Positions 25,075-35,211 of a stretch of DNA of 64,000 nucleotides are shown piece by piece (position 1 is the first letter of the stretch; each line of letters opens with the position of its first letter). The notes below the pieces were generated by a model. That model saw nothing but the letters and a program-made list of their open reading frames with translations. It was not told the DNA's origin and made no database searches. The stretch comes from Leptospira sanjuanensis. GTDB lineage: Bacteria > Spirochaetota > Leptospiria > Leptospirales > Leptospiraceae. The translations under genes and the position numbers were made by a program. The DNA lies in the NCBI RefSeq assembly GCF_022267375.1, contig NZ_JAIZBH010000001.1, forward strand, positions 743,501 through 807,500, read 5' to 3'.

Positions 25075-26172
25075 ATGAATGCCTCGAACACACCGGATCT
25101 ATTCTGGCTCGGCCTCCACATTCTCATTCAGCTTGGACCGGGGTATTGTATTCTTCTCTTTTTCACCGAACTCGCAAAACGGAAAAAGGGAGAAGACTTT
25201 ACGGGGATGTTTCTTCTCGCGCTCATCATGGCTTCCTCCGAATCCCGGATCGGATTGGTGCAGATTCCGGGAACTGCTTCGCACACCTATCTTTGGATTT
25301 TCTTTTTTTCCTCCCTGCTCGCGATGGGCCCCGCTCTTCTTCTTGTCGTGCGGAGAATGTTGCAGTTCGCTTTGGAAAAAAGAGTTCCACTCAAGCGACA
25401 TTTTTTCCCCGCATACATCGCCCTCGCGGGAGAAGCGGTTTTTTTCGGCGTTCCGTTCGAATCCAAATCGCAGCTCATTCAGGACGCGTTCGTCAACCGG
25501 GGAAGCAATCCGATTTCTCTTATCATCGGAATCGGATATCTTCACCTAACGGTATATTGCGTCTATTCGGTGTATTTGTTTTGGAAGGCGTTCCGCGAAA
25601 TCGACATTCATCTTTCCAGACTCGCTTCTTCCATTCTTCTCGTGACGATTGCGGCGATCCAGCTTTCGGGAATCGGATTTTATCTGAACGTTCCGAGTCT
25701 TTTCGCGTTCGCTTCCGTATTGATGACTTTAGGGAACGGGCTCGTGTTCGTGTTCACCGCGCGTTATCCGAACTTCTTCGTATCCTTAAAGTCCGAGTTT
25801 CAGCAAAAGCGGTATGAGAAAACGCAGTTGGGAGGAATCAATCTCGATGCGATCAAATCTCGGCTTGCCGAACTCATGGAAGAGGAACGATCGTATCGGG
25901 ACGAGGAAATTCGGATGCAGGATCTCGCGGAAAAACTTCTCATCACGCCGCATCAGCTTTCCCGAATTCTCAACGAAACGTATGGAAAGAATTTCAACGA
26001 ATTCATCAACGGTTATCGAGTCGAAGAGGCCAAAAAGATCCTATTGGAAGAACCGGAAAAGACGATTCTTTCCATCGGATTCGAGGTCGGATTTAATACG
26101 AAGTCCACCTTCAACGCGCAATTTTTGAAAATCGCGGGGATGACTCCCGCCGAATGGAGAAAAAAAATCTAA
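25075..26172 (+). CDS. Membrane-bound AraC-type transcription regulator
   Basis: A 365-residue protein with seven hydrophobic segments in the first 230 residues and an AraC DNA-binding domain at the end (about 265-365). The two helix-turn-helix units read 'MQDLAEKLLITPHQLSRILNETYGKNFNEFIN' and 'ILSIGFEVGFNTKSTFNAQFLKIAGMTPAEWRKK'. Such membrane AraC proteins are frequent in Leptospira and Bacteroidetes-like genomes; the signal is unknown. It shares a divergent promoter region of 116 bases with the citrate synthase gene, so it may regulate it, which is inference. Confidence 0.9.
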   Translation: MNASNTPDLFWLGLHILIQLGPGYCILLFFTELAKRKKGEDFTGMFLLALIMASSESRIGLVQIPGTASHTYLWIFFFSSLLAMGPALLLVVRRMLQFALEKRVPLKRHFFPAYIALAGEAVFFGVPFESKSQLIQDAFVNRGSNPISLIIGIGYLHLTVYCVYSVYLFWKAFREIDIHLSRLASSILLVTIAAIQLSGIGFYLNVPSLFAFASVLMTLGNGLVFVFTARYPNFFVSLKSEFQQKRYEKTQLGGINLDAIKSRLAELMEEERSYRDEEIRMQDLAEKLLITPHQLSRILNETYGKNFNEFINGYRVEEAKKILLEEPEKTILSIGFEVGFNTKSTFNAQFLKIAGMTPAEWRKKI

Positions 26173-26266
26173 AAATCGGTCGGAAATCATAAGATCGGAC
26201 GATGCCTTGTGTAACATGCGTTACAATTCCTTCCAACAAAGCGCAAGAAGTTGGGGGAAAGGGAGA

Positions 26267-27364
26267 ATGTCTCGGGAATATTATTCTTCATCGGATCTGG
26301 AAGATTTCAAACACGTGCAAAAACTTGCATACGATGCAGTCGAGTGGGTGCGTGGTAGACTCGTGGTCGGTATGACCGAAAAGACCGCGGCATCTCTCAT
26401 CGATTCCTATATCCGAGAACGGGGCGGGAAAAATTTCTTTCATTACGGATTCGCTTGGTTCGGAGATAGAACCTGCTTTCGAGGTTTTCGCAGACCTCTC
26501 ACGTTTCAACGGATCGGAAGCGGAGAAGGAATTCTTCCTCACTGGGGTTTTTCCTTTCAACCTTCCAACCGTAAACTGAAAGAAGGAATGGCGGTGATCC
26601 TAGATGTTGCGCCTAACGTGAAAGGTGTGACCGCCGACGTGGGTTATTCTTTTTCTTTCGGAAAAAATCCCGCCGTCGAACAGGGACGACGCGATCTCAA
26701 AGAATTCCGTTCCTTGATTTTAGAATCCGTCCGCGCGGAAAAGTCGATGGGTGAAATCTACCGCGCCTGCAACGAACTCATTTCCGATCTCGGTTATCAA
26801 AACTGTCATACCGTATATCCCAACGGAGTTCTCGGTCATAAGGTGGGAAAGGTTCCCGGTTGGAGCGTTCCCGCGGGAAGAGTTCTCGGATTTCCTCCGC
26901 AGACGTTTTTGTATCTCGTTCCTCAAATCGTAAAAGGATTTCTTGCACCTTCCGAAAACGCTTCTCCGCTTTGGGGAGAATTCACCAAGTCTCGCGTGGA
27001 CGCAGGACTTTGGGCCGTGGAACCTCATATCGGAAAAATCTATTCCGGCGCCGACGCGGAAGAAAGTTTCGGAGTGAAGTGGGAAGAAATTTTGGTCGTG
27101 AGCGACAGCGATGCGTGTTGGCTCGACGAGGATCTTCCGCACGTTCGCTTTTGGGAAGAGGAGACTTTTAAGTCAAAGTCCAAGGTTACGTTGCTCGCAG
27201 GAAACAAAAAGAGCGAATCTACCAAAGCGGCAAAACGGTTGAAAATCTCCGAGACGGCAAAACGCACAAACGGAAAAGCGAAATCGGCCGCACGAACAAA
27301 AACCTCGTCTTCTAAAACGAAAACATCGAATTCATCCAAAAAGGTTCGGGCGGGGGCGGCGTAA
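26267..27364 (+). CDS. M24-family aminopeptidase-like protein with basic tail
   Basis: A 365-residue pita-bread-fold protein of the M24 (Xaa-Pro/methionine aminopeptidase) family. The five metal-ligand positions look occupied: 'VILDVAPN', 'TADVGYS', 'VLGHKVGKV', 'WAVEPHIG' and 'KWEEILVVSD'. The last 60 or so residues form a Lys/Ser/Thr/Ala tail (repeated KTSSSKTKTS and KAKSAARTK type runs), very unlike the enzyme core and similar to histone H1 tails in composition. I chose the ATG at 26267 (MSREYYSSSDL), after a purine-rich GGGGGAAAGGGAGA; ATGs at 26216 or an upstream non-ATG start at 26207 are alternatives. Confidence 0.82.
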   Translation: MSREYYSSSDLEDFKHVQKLAYDAVEWVRGRLVVGMTEKTAASLIDSYIRERGGKNFFHYGFAWFGDRTCFRGFRRPLTFQRIGSGEGILPHWGFSFQPSNRKLKEGMAVILDVAPNVKGVTADVGYSFSFGKNPAVEQGRRDLKEFRSLILESVRAEKSMGEIYRACNELISDLGYQNCHTVYPNGVLGHKVGKVPGWSVPAGRVLGFPPQTFLYLVPQIVKGFLAPSENASPLWGEFTKSRVDAGLWAVEPHIGKIYSGADAEESFGVKWEEILVVSDSDACWLDEDLPHVRFWEEETFKSKSKVTLLAGNKKSESTKAAKRLKISETAKRTNGKAKSAARTKTSSSKTKTSNSSKKVRAGAA

Positions 27365-27486
27365 GCTCCGTGATCTTTGTCGGAAGAAAATAAGATTCAA
27401 ATGATTTGATATAGTCGCGGATCTTAGGATCGGAACGGAAAATAAAATTCAAAATATCGAATGTGCGAAACGGGATTGAAGAAGTT

Positions 27487-28338
27487 ATGAAGAAAAAGAA
27501 AACGAACGAAGACTACGTCGAAAAACCGGATTATCCGGTTCGAAAACCGAAATTTCAATTTTCCGATACGGTGCCGAAACACTGGTGCGGAGACAACGCT
27601 TCCTTGACGCACGTGTTGAATGCGTGGACCATTCTGTTTCCGGAAGGGGAAAAATATTTTATCCGAACGATTCAAAAATACGTTCCCGAACTCGAAGAAG
27701 GTAGAGTGAAACGAAACGCGATCGCGTTCGTGGGACAAGAAGCGCAGCACGCGGGCGAACATAAAAAGTTCTGGCAGAATCTGAAAAACCAGGGATACAA
27801 GTTCGAAGGTTTTATGAACTTCGTGGTTTGGTTTGCGTTCGGTCTTTTGGAAAAACTTTTTTCCAAAAAAATGAATTTGGCGGCGGTCGCGGGACTCGAA
27901 CATTACACGTCTCTCGTCGCGGATCTAGGATTGCGCAGAGGACTTTTGAAACCCGCTCATCCGGAAATGAGACGATTGTTTGAGTGGCACGCCGCGGAAG
28001 AATTGGAACACAAATCAGCCGCATTCGACGTTTTGAAAGCGATTACACAAAGTTACTGGATCCGAGTGATCGGAATGGGAATCGCCTCTTCGATCTTTTT
28101 CGCTTTTACCTTCGTTGCTGTTCTGTTATTTCTTTGGCAGGACGGGATTCTTTTCAAATTCAAAACCCAAAAGGAACTCTTTCAACTTCTCTTCACGAAG
28201 GAAAGAGTCCTGCCTTTGACGATCAAGGCCGCGTTGAAATACTTCCGATTCTCCTTTCATCCCGATGAAGAGGACAATCTCTACTTAGCAAAAGAAATTT
28301 TTTCATCACAAGAACACCAATATAGAGAAGCGATATGA
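27487..28338 (+). CDS. Predicted di-iron-like metal-dependent hydrolase (PF10118)
   Basis: A 283-residue protein resembling the 'predicted metal-dependent hydrolase' family PF10118. The helices carry paired carboxylate-histidine motifs: 'GQEAQHAGEHKKFW' (about 85-98) and 'EWHAAEELEHKSAAF' (about 165-180). The pattern suits a ferritin-like di-iron site, so it may be an oxygenase rather than a hydrolase. A hydrophobic segment lies at about 195-220 (IASSIFFAFTFVAVLLFL). The stop overlaps the next ATG by 4 bases (ATGA), coupling it to the SDR gene. The start at 27487 (MKKKKTNED) is preferred to 27463. Confidence 0.78.
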   Translation: MKKKKTNEDYVEKPDYPVRKPKFQFSDTVPKHWCGDNASLTHVLNAWTILFPEGEKYFIRTIQKYVPELEEGRVKRNAIAFVGQEAQHAGEHKKFWQNLKNQGYKFEGFMNFVVWFAFGLLEKLFSKKMNLAAVAGLEHYTSLVADLGLRRGLLKPAHPEMRRLFEWHAAEELEHKSAAFDVLKAITQSYWIRVIGMGIASSIFFAFTFVAVLLFLWQDGILFKFKTQKELFQLLFTKERVLPLTIKAALKYFRFSFHPDEEDNLYLAKEIFSSQEHQYREAI

Positions 28339-29159
28339 GCCGATTGAAAGATAAAACGATACTGATTACCGGAGCCAACGGAGGTTTCGGAAGGGAATTG
28401 ACCAAACAACTTTTGGAAAAAGGAGCGAACGTGATTCTTACCGATCTCAAAGCTCCCGGCACGGACGCGGATTTTTATCTGCATCGTAGATGGCTTGAAA
28501 ACGGAAAGAACGGATTTCAACCCAAAAGCGCGGGAAAGATTCTCGGAAGTTTTTCCGGCGATCTTCAAACGCAGGAAGGTTGTAAGGACGTATATCAGAA
28601 TACTCTAAAGTTGTCTCAGAGAGGAGTGGACGTTCTGATCAACAACGCGGGGCTTGCGTTTAAGGGCGGGCTCTTGGACGTTCCCGATAAGAATTGGAAT
28701 CTGATTCTCGACGTGAATTTATACGCTCCGATTCATCTGAGCCGTTTATTCGTTCCCGCGATGCTCGAAAGAAAACAAGGACAGATCGTAAACCTTTCCT
28801 CCGTTGCGGGTCAAGTCGCGCCGGGTGAATTGATCTACTATTCGATTTCCAAATTCGGAATCAGGGCGATGGGCGAGGCGATGGACGCGGATCTCCGCAA
28901 GAAGGGAGTCGCCGTTACGAACGTATATCCGTTCTTTGCGGACACCGGAATCTTAAAGTCGCAACAATTCGGAAAACAACAAGACGTTCCGAAATCGATC
29001 GTGGATAGTCCGGTGGACGTCGTAAAGGCGATCGTAAAAGGAATGGAAAAAAGAAAACTCCACGTATTTCCGGGAATCAAATCCAAAACGATCAGCTTTT
29101 TCAACCGAATGACCCCGAACATCGTACACAAGGTTACGAGTTTGAGCGACCGGTTCTGA
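28335..29159 (+). CDS. Short-chain dehydrogenase/reductase (SDR)
   Basis: A 274-residue NAD(P)-dependent oxidoreductase of the classical SDR type. The cofactor loop is TGANGGFG (residues about 11-18), followed by 'NNAGLAFKGG' and the catalytic triad with Ser ('NLSSVAGQ'), Tyr and Lys ('YYSISKFG'). The substrate-binding tail 'VFPGIKSKTISFFNRMTP' resembles SDRs acting on long-chain lipid-like substrates. It is coupled to the PF10118 gene and followed after 92 bases by an alpha/beta hydrolase. Confidence 0.92.
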   Translation: MSRLKDKTILITGANGGFGRELTKQLLEKGANVILTDLKAPGTDADFYLHRRWLENGKNGFQPKSAGKILGSFSGDLQTQEGCKDVYQNTLKLSQRGVDVLINNAGLAFKGGLLDVPDKNWNLILDVNLYAPIHLSRLFVPAMLERKQGQIVNLSSVAGQVAPGELIYYSISKFGIRAMGEAMDADLRKKGVAVTNVYPFFADTGILKSQQFGKQQDVPKSIVDSPVDVVKAIVKGMEKRKLHVFPGIKSKTISFFNRMTPNIVHKVTSLSDRF

Positions 29160-29251
29160 TTTGCCGATTCGAAAAATATTTTAGGAAAATGGAATGCGCT
29201 GACCTTGTTTCAGCGCTCAAAGTCGCTTAACAAAATCAGGAAGTAAAACCG

Positions 29252-30208
29252 ATGATCGCTTTGTATCCCGAAAAAAAGAAAACTTCAAAGGAAACGAAAA
29301 CTCCTCTCCGTTTTAAAACGACATTCGTTTCGAACGGAAATTTGAATCTTTTTCTGAAATACAACGCGACGGCAAAGGAACGGCCGGATCGCGAGACGAT
29401 TCTTTTCGTTCACGGTTATCCGGACGAACATTCCACTTGGGATCTGCAGTTGAATTCTCTCGGAGAAGAATTCAACGTGGGTGCGTTCGATTTGAGAGGA
29501 GCGGGAAACTCGAGCAAACCTTCCCAACAAAAGGCGTACAATGCCCGAGAGATCTTTAAGGATTTCGAGGCGGTCATCCGGTTTTTAGGAAACGGGAAGC
29601 CGGTTCATCTTGTCGCTCACGATTGGGGAGCGCTTCTTGCTTGGGCTTTCGTGGGAGATTTAGAATATTCTAAATCGATCCGTTCGTATACGGCGATGGG
29701 CGGTCCTCATCCGATTCTCGCGAGAAATCTAATGTTTCGTTACTTCTTCAGTTTCAATCCGAAAAAGGTCTGGTTGTCTCTGAAACAATCGGTCAAATCC
29801 TGGTATATCGTATTCTTTCAAATCCCTTGGCTTCCCGGTTTTTTAATGCGACATTTGGCAAAGCAGATTTGGAACTATCTTATGGCCGCCGCGGAAATTC
29901 CGAAGAACGATCCGATGCGGAATTTTACCGAGGAAGAGATCGTAAAAAGCGCGGTTTATCCGATGAATCTGTACCGGGAATTGATTCGGGGGAAAAAATA
30001 TCCGACTCCGAAACGTATCTCGGTTCCCGCGCGCGTTTTGATTCCGCTGCGTGATATGGCGATCAGTCCGGAATGTTACGATTCTCTCAAGAACGTGTGC
30101 GATTCTCTGGAACTGTTCTCCGTGGATTCCAATCATTGGATTCAAAAGGAACATCCGATTCTTGTAAGCGATAAGATCCGAGACTTCGTAATCTTACACT
30201 CCGGTTAA
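29252..30208 (+). CDS. Alpha/beta hydrolase, epoxide-hydrolase-like
   Basis: A 318-residue alpha/beta hydrolase. The oxyanion loop is HGYPDEHSTW (about 48-57). The nucleophile elbow is AHDWGA (Asp nucleophile, about 131), which marks the epoxide hydrolase/haloalkane dehalogenase branch. The catalytic acid candidate is Asp in 'PLRDMA' and the histidine is in 'SNHWIQKEHP'. It is a close paralogue of the gene at 33176-34111 (shared 'RSYTA..GPHP', 'SWYIVFFQIP'). It sits behind the PF10118-SDR pair and may belong to the same pathway. Confidence 0.88.
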   Translation: MIALYPEKKKTSKETKTPLRFKTTFVSNGNLNLFLKYNATAKERPDRETILFVHGYPDEHSTWDLQLNSLGEEFNVGAFDLRGAGNSSKPSQQKAYNAREIFKDFEAVIRFLGNGKPVHLVAHDWGALLAWAFVGDLEYSKSIRSYTAMGGPHPILARNLMFRYFFSFNPKKVWLSLKQSVKSWYIVFFQIPWLPGFLMRHLAKQIWNYLMAAAEIPKNDPMRNFTEEEIVKSAVYPMNLYRELIRGKKYPTPKRISVPARVLIPLRDMAISPECYDSLKNVCDSLELFSVDSNHWIQKEHPILVSDKIRDFVILHSG

Positions 30209-30363
30209 ATCGCTTCGCAAGAACGTCTAACGATTCGGGTTCGAAGGGATTCGAATCGATGGAGCTTGAAAAAGTTCCCGAAAAAAAAATAGCCACCAAC
30301 CGCCCCGTCCCGATCTTAGTATTTTGATATACTAGCTTGGAAATATATTTCAATTCTGATCGC

Positions 30364-31395
30364 ATGAACCCGAATTCCATTCGAAATCTACGGATTTCAT
30401 TCAAACACGCAGTTTCTATTCTTATCTTTTGTATTTCTCCTCTTCCCATGTTTGCGGAATCCAAGGCGAAAGACGTCGATATGCAGGAAGTCGTTCCTTT
30501 TGCGCAAACAAATGCGGTTCCGAAAGCGGAACCGATTCCCGTGGATCCTCAGAGTGAGGCGAATCAGGCGGAAGCCAAACGAAGAGTCGATCAACGCAAA
30601 GGGACTTGGAGTTTTCAGTGGGGTTACAACCGCGATTCGTATACGCAAAGCGATATTTCCTTCCACGGTCCGGGCTATAACTTCACGTTGAAGGACGTTG
30701 TCGCGAAGGATAAACCGGAAAAATTCAATCCTTCCGTTTATTTGAATCCGAGTCTTTGGGAAATTCCCCAATACAACTTTCGTCTAACCTATTATTTTAC
30801 GGATAAGTTTTATATCGCCTTCGGTCAGGATCACATGAAATACGTGATGAGTCGCGGACAAGCGTCCAACATCTACGGTTACATCGATCCGCTCGCGATT
30901 CAAAGGGCGCATCTCGGAACTTCGTCCGATTCTTCCGTTTATCTGTATCTGTTTCCGGACGCATATAAGAGGCTCGAAGGGTATCACAACGGAGAAACGA
31001 TCAACATCACCCCCGATTTTTTAAAGTTCGAACATACGGACGGATTAAACTTTCTTTATATGGATGTGGGGATGATTCAGCCTCTTTGGGTTTCGTCTAA
31101 CGGAGAACATGCGATCAGTTTCGTTTCTTCCGTGGGCGGAGGTCCGGTCATTTGCCGTAGCGATATCCGTCTGTTCGGCGAAGGGAAGAATAACCATTTT
31201 CACGCGTCCGGGTACGGAGTTTCCGGCTACGTCGCGGGAAGAACGGATCTTTATAAATCCGTGTTCTTCGAGTTCGGAGCCAAGGGCGGTTATATCGATC
31301 TTCCGAACATATTGACCACTGGACGTTCCAAAGACAGAGCAAGTCAGAATTTCGGATTTTTAGAGTTGGTCGTCTACGGCGGAGTGAATTTTTAA
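30364..31395 (+). CDS. Putative outer-membrane protein
   Basis: A 343-residue exported protein of unknown function. A signal peptide (about 1-33, ending PMFA) is followed by a polar stretch, then many aromatic beta strands ('GTWSFQWGYNRDSYTQSDISF', 'YNFRLTYYFTDKFYIAFGQDHMKYVM') and a C-terminal 'FGFLELVVYGGVNF', which suits insertion by the BAM complex. The ATG at 30364 is favoured over an upstream TTG at 30337. The region before it (30209-30363) contains a hairpin-like repeat of TTCGAA pairs but no clear terminator. An NlpC/P60 gene follows 16 bases later. Confidence 0.7.
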   Translation: MNPNSIRNLRISFKHAVSILIFCISPLPMFAESKAKDVDMQEVVPFAQTNAVPKAEPIPVDPQSEANQAEAKRRVDQRKGTWSFQWGYNRDSYTQSDISFHGPGYNFTLKDVVAKDKPEKFNPSVYLNPSLWEIPQYNFRLTYYFTDKFYIAFGQDHMKYVMSRGQASNIYGYIDPLAIQRAHLGTSSDSSVYLYLFPDAYKRLEGYHNGETINITPDFLKFEHTDGLNFLYMDVGMIQPLWVSSNGEHAISFVSSVGGGPVICRSDIRLFGEGKNNHFHASGYGVSGYVAGRTDLYKSVFFEFGAKGGYIDLPNILTTGRSKDRASQNFGFLELVVYGGVNF

Positions 31396-31411
31396 ATCGT
31401 CTAAAGAAAGA

Positions 31412-31921
31412 ATGTTTTCTTTCCGTTTGATTCCCTTCTTTTCTCTCTGTCTCGGTTTGGTGTTTTACGCCGTATTGCACGGAGAAAAGAAAGAATTAAG
31501 CGAAGCCGAACTCAAAACGTTTTTCAAACACACGCACGGGATTGCGATCGGTTCCGAAAATAATTTTGCGTTGTATCAAGAAGTGTATCGCTGGCTCGGA
31601 ACCCCTTATAAGGATTTCGGAACGGACGAAAACGGAATCGATTGTTCCGGTTTTACGAGCAAGATTCTTTCCAGAGTCTACGGATCCCGTCTCAGCGGAC
31701 CGAGTTACACGATGTATCCGAAGACGAATCCGATTTCCAAAGAAGAATTGAAGGAAGGCGATCTGATCTTTTTTACGATTTACGGGGATAAGATCAGTCA
31801 CGTGGGAGTTTATCTCAAAGACAAAAAGTTCGTCCATGCTTCGGTTAAACGAGGAGTTACGATCAATTCTTTAGAGGAAGCGTATTATCAAAAATATTAT
31901 ACGGCTTCCGGCAGGCTTTGA
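31412..31921 (+). CDS. NlpC/P60 family cell-wall hydrolase
   Basis: A 169-residue exported cysteine peptidase that should cut peptidoglycan peptides. The signal peptide covers about residues 1-25. The catalytic core contains the cysteine in 'GIDCSGFTSKIL' (about 72) and the histidine in 'ISHVGVYLKDKKFVHAS' (about 130). The size is typical of single-domain members. It follows the barrel-like protein gene by 16 bases and converges on the DUF445 gene. Confidence 0.92.
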   Translation: MFSFRLIPFFSLCLGLVFYAVLHGEKKELSEAELKTFFKHTHGIAIGSENNFALYQEVYRWLGTPYKDFGTDENGIDCSGFTSKILSRVYGSRLSGPSYTMYPKTNPISKEELKEGDLIFFTIYGDKISHVGVYLKDKKFVHASVKRGVTINSLEEAYYQKYYTASGRL

Positions 31922-31949
31922 ACTTCCTTCTTTCGGACGATTGAAACGT

Positions 31950-33155
31950 TTAAATCGCCATGAAAAACGCCTGACCCAGACCGACGATTGCGCCTAACGC
32001 GGCTCCTACAAGAATCAAAAGGAGTTCGTCTTCCTTGAAAACGGTCCGTAAAACGTCTTCGAAATCAACGGGCGGAAGAGCCTTCATCTTTTGAGAAAGG
32101 GTACTTTCCAAGTCGATGGCCTTTTCTACGTAATCCTCGATATGGGTCGTAAAGTTTTTGAGGTTGTTCATGATCTTTCGGATCACCCGTTCTTTCGTAT
32201 CGTTGTATTTGTTCGAAGTGAAGGAAAGGGAAAGAGTGGGGCGGATCACGGAGGCCATCGTGTCCATCTGTCGTTCGATCGCGTGAACCACTAGGTTGAA
32301 CACTTCTTCCGAAGCCCTTCCGAAAAACAGTTCCTCGAGAATCTTTTCCGAACTTAGGATTTTAGTCGCGAGCATTTTGGAATATTCCTCCGAAACTTCC
32401 CTTTGACGTTTGATAAACAAGCCTTGAAAACTGAAAGGACCGAGACGAATCGGTTCGAGCGGCCTAAAGATCAAAAGAAGCGCAAGCCAATTGGTAAGAT
32501 AACCCACGATGATTCCCTGCACCGGAAGAGTCCAAAGCGCAGGATAAACGAGCCAGATTCCCATTTGAATCAAACCCAATACGAAGCCGAAGTAAAAACC
32601 GGAAACCTCGATGAAACGGAATTCTTTCGCGCCCACTCTTTGAAACATTTCAACGGTGAGATGAACGTTTTCCCCGGTCATATTACGAATTACTAATCCT
32701 CGTATATCGAAGATCCGTTTGGAATCTTTGCGGAGATCCTGAAAGACGGTGGGGATGGTTTCCATCGCCTGTCTTTCGATTTCCTTCATCATGGAATTCT
32801 TCACTAGATCCGGGATCAGGTTCCATAAAAGCGGATTGAATTCGTCCGCGACTTCCTTCATCGTTTCCAAAATCGTCTTTTGAATTTCGGGACGAAGATT
32901 TTCCTGAATCAATGCGGGATCAACCTTGCAGAACATTTCTTCTACGTCGATGAGATAGCGAGTGACGACGTCCACCGCTCTTCCCGCCATCTTTTCCGCT
33001 TTTCTCGGAATGATTCCCTGCCAGCCGAGATAAGGAGGAATTCCGAAAAATTTCAAAGGATAAAACGTCATCTTCAACGCGACCCAATTTGTGACCCAAC
33101 CCACGAAAGCGTACGTAAACGGCATTAAAAGAAGAGAAATGATTTCAAAGTTCAA
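31950..33155 (-). CDS. DUF445 family membrane protein
   Basis: A 401-residue DUF445 protein. The N-terminus begins with a membrane segment and the family sequence 'GWVTNWVALKMTFYPLKFFGIPPYLGWQGIIPRKAEKMAGRAVDVV', repeated as a second half ('VGYLTNWLALLLIFRPLEPIRLGPFSFQGLFIKRQREVSEEYSKMLA'). The C-terminus has another membrane helix (about 375-400). The internal duplication is typical. Function is unknown; membrane localisation is clear. It follows the alpha/beta hydrolase gene by 20 bases on the minus strand and is likely co-transcribed with it. Confidence 0.9.
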   Translation of the reverse strand: MNFEIISLLLMPFTYAFVGWVTNWVALKMTFYPLKFFGIPPYLGWQGIIPRKAEKMAGRAVDVVTRYLIDVEEMFCKVDPALIQENLRPEIQKTILETMKEVADEFNPLLWNLIPDLVKNSMMKEIERQAMETIPTVFQDLRKDSKRIFDIRGLVIRNMTGENVHLTVEMFQRVGAKEFRFIEVSGFYFGFVLGLIQMGIWLVYPALWTLPVQGIIVGYLTNWLALLLIFRPLEPIRLGPFSFQGLFIKRQREVSEEYSKMLATKILSSEKILEELFFGRASEEVFNLVVHAIERQMDTMASVIRPTLSLSFTSNKYNDTKERVIRKIMNNLKNFTTHIEDYVEKAIDLESTLSQKMKALPPVDFEDVLRTVFKEDELLLILVGAALGAIVGLGQAFFMAI

Positions 33156-33175
33156 GGAGATTCGTCTTCTCTTTG

Positions 33176-34111
33176 TTATGCGGAATATTTGGAGACGAAT
33201 TTCCGGATCATTTCCGTTACGATTTCCGGTTGTTCCCGATGGACCCAGTGATTGGAATCCAGTTTATGAATTTCTAATTTGTCCACGTAATCGTACGCGT
33301 TTTCATACACTTCGGGAAGAACCACAAAATCCTTTTGAGGAACGATGAGCTGCACGGGAACCTTGATGTTGGAAGGAGCCGCAATCACCGTTTTGCCGAA
33401 TAACAATTCGCGGAAAAGATTTATGGGAGCCATCGTCGCGCTGTAGATATCGTTGCGGTTGATGTTGCGGAGCGAATCCTTTTTGGGAACTCCGCCTAAA
33501 TCCATCACTAGTTTGTAGATCAGCTCCCCGAAGTTTTGCCAGATCAATTCGGGCAGAATCGGGATCTGGAAAAACCAGATATACCAGGAACGAAAACCCT
33601 GATCCAAAACCTTTTTCCAATTGGAGAGGTTGAAGCTGAAAATATCGTCCAACATCCGTTTACCGGCGAGCCAAGGGTGGGGGCCGGAGATCGCAGTAAA
33701 GGATCTAATATATTTTGAATATTCGGGATCACTAATAAATAACCATCCGAGAGCCGCGCCCCAATCGTGGCCGACTAAGTGAACTTTCTTTTCCTTGGAA
33801 AGAAAGCGGATCGCTTCCACTAAATCGGGAAGAATGACCGCATAGTTGTATTCCGATTGTTCCAAAGGTTTGGAGGATCGTCCGAAACCTCTCAGATCGA
33901 CCGCGCCTAACCGATATTTGTCTTTCAACGAATCGATTTGAGGTTCCCAGGTCTTATGGGTATCCGGATAGCCGTGAACGAAAAGAATAACGTCTTTCGA
34001 ATCCGTCTCCGAATAGCTGAGAAAAATTTTTACTTTTTGATTTTCGAGATAAGTATATTTCAAGAATTCGACTCCAGTGCGCGATCCGGAAAACGGAAAA
34101 ACGTCCTGCAA
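33176..34111 (-). CDS. Alpha/beta hydrolase, epoxide-hydrolase-like (paralogue)
   Basis: A 311-residue hydrolase with HGYPDTHKTW, the nucleophile elbow GHDWGA and a C-terminal 'SNHWVHREQP' histidine. The acid candidate is Asp in 'PQKDFVV'. It shares long stretches with the product at 29252 and is about the same length, so the two look like a recent or conserved duplication separated by about 3 kb on opposite strands. It begins an operon with the DUF445 gene and is divergent from the methyltransferase gene. Confidence 0.88.
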   Translation of the reverse strand: MQDVFPFSGSRTGVEFLKYTYLENQKVKIFLSYSETDSKDVILFVHGYPDTHKTWEPQIDSLKDKYRLGAVDLRGFGRSSKPLEQSEYNYAVILPDLVEAIRFLSKEKKVHLVGHDWGAALGWLFISDPEYSKYIRSFTAISGPHPWLAGKRMLDDIFSFNLSNWKKVLDQGFRSWYIWFFQIPILPELIWQNFGELIYKLVMDLGGVPKKDSLRNINRNDIYSATMAPINLFRELLFGKTVIAAPSNIKVPVQLIVPQKDFVVLPEVYENAYDYVDKLEIHKLDSNHWVHREQPEIVTEMIRKFVSKYSA

Positions 34112-34202
34112 TCATCGTCGGCGTCTGCAATTTTTCCAGTCTTTTACGGAATTTCATTTTTGTTCTGATTGGTTTTTCTCCAGGACCCGGTAACTTGGTT
34201 TC

Positions 34203-35204
<1,002 letters not shown>

Positions 35205-35211
35205 TCCGGCT

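Noticed and set aside
30209..30300. A GGTTCGAA / TTCGAATC stretch that recalls a tRNA T-arm
   Set aside because: No acceptor stem, anticodon arm or D-arm can be built around it.
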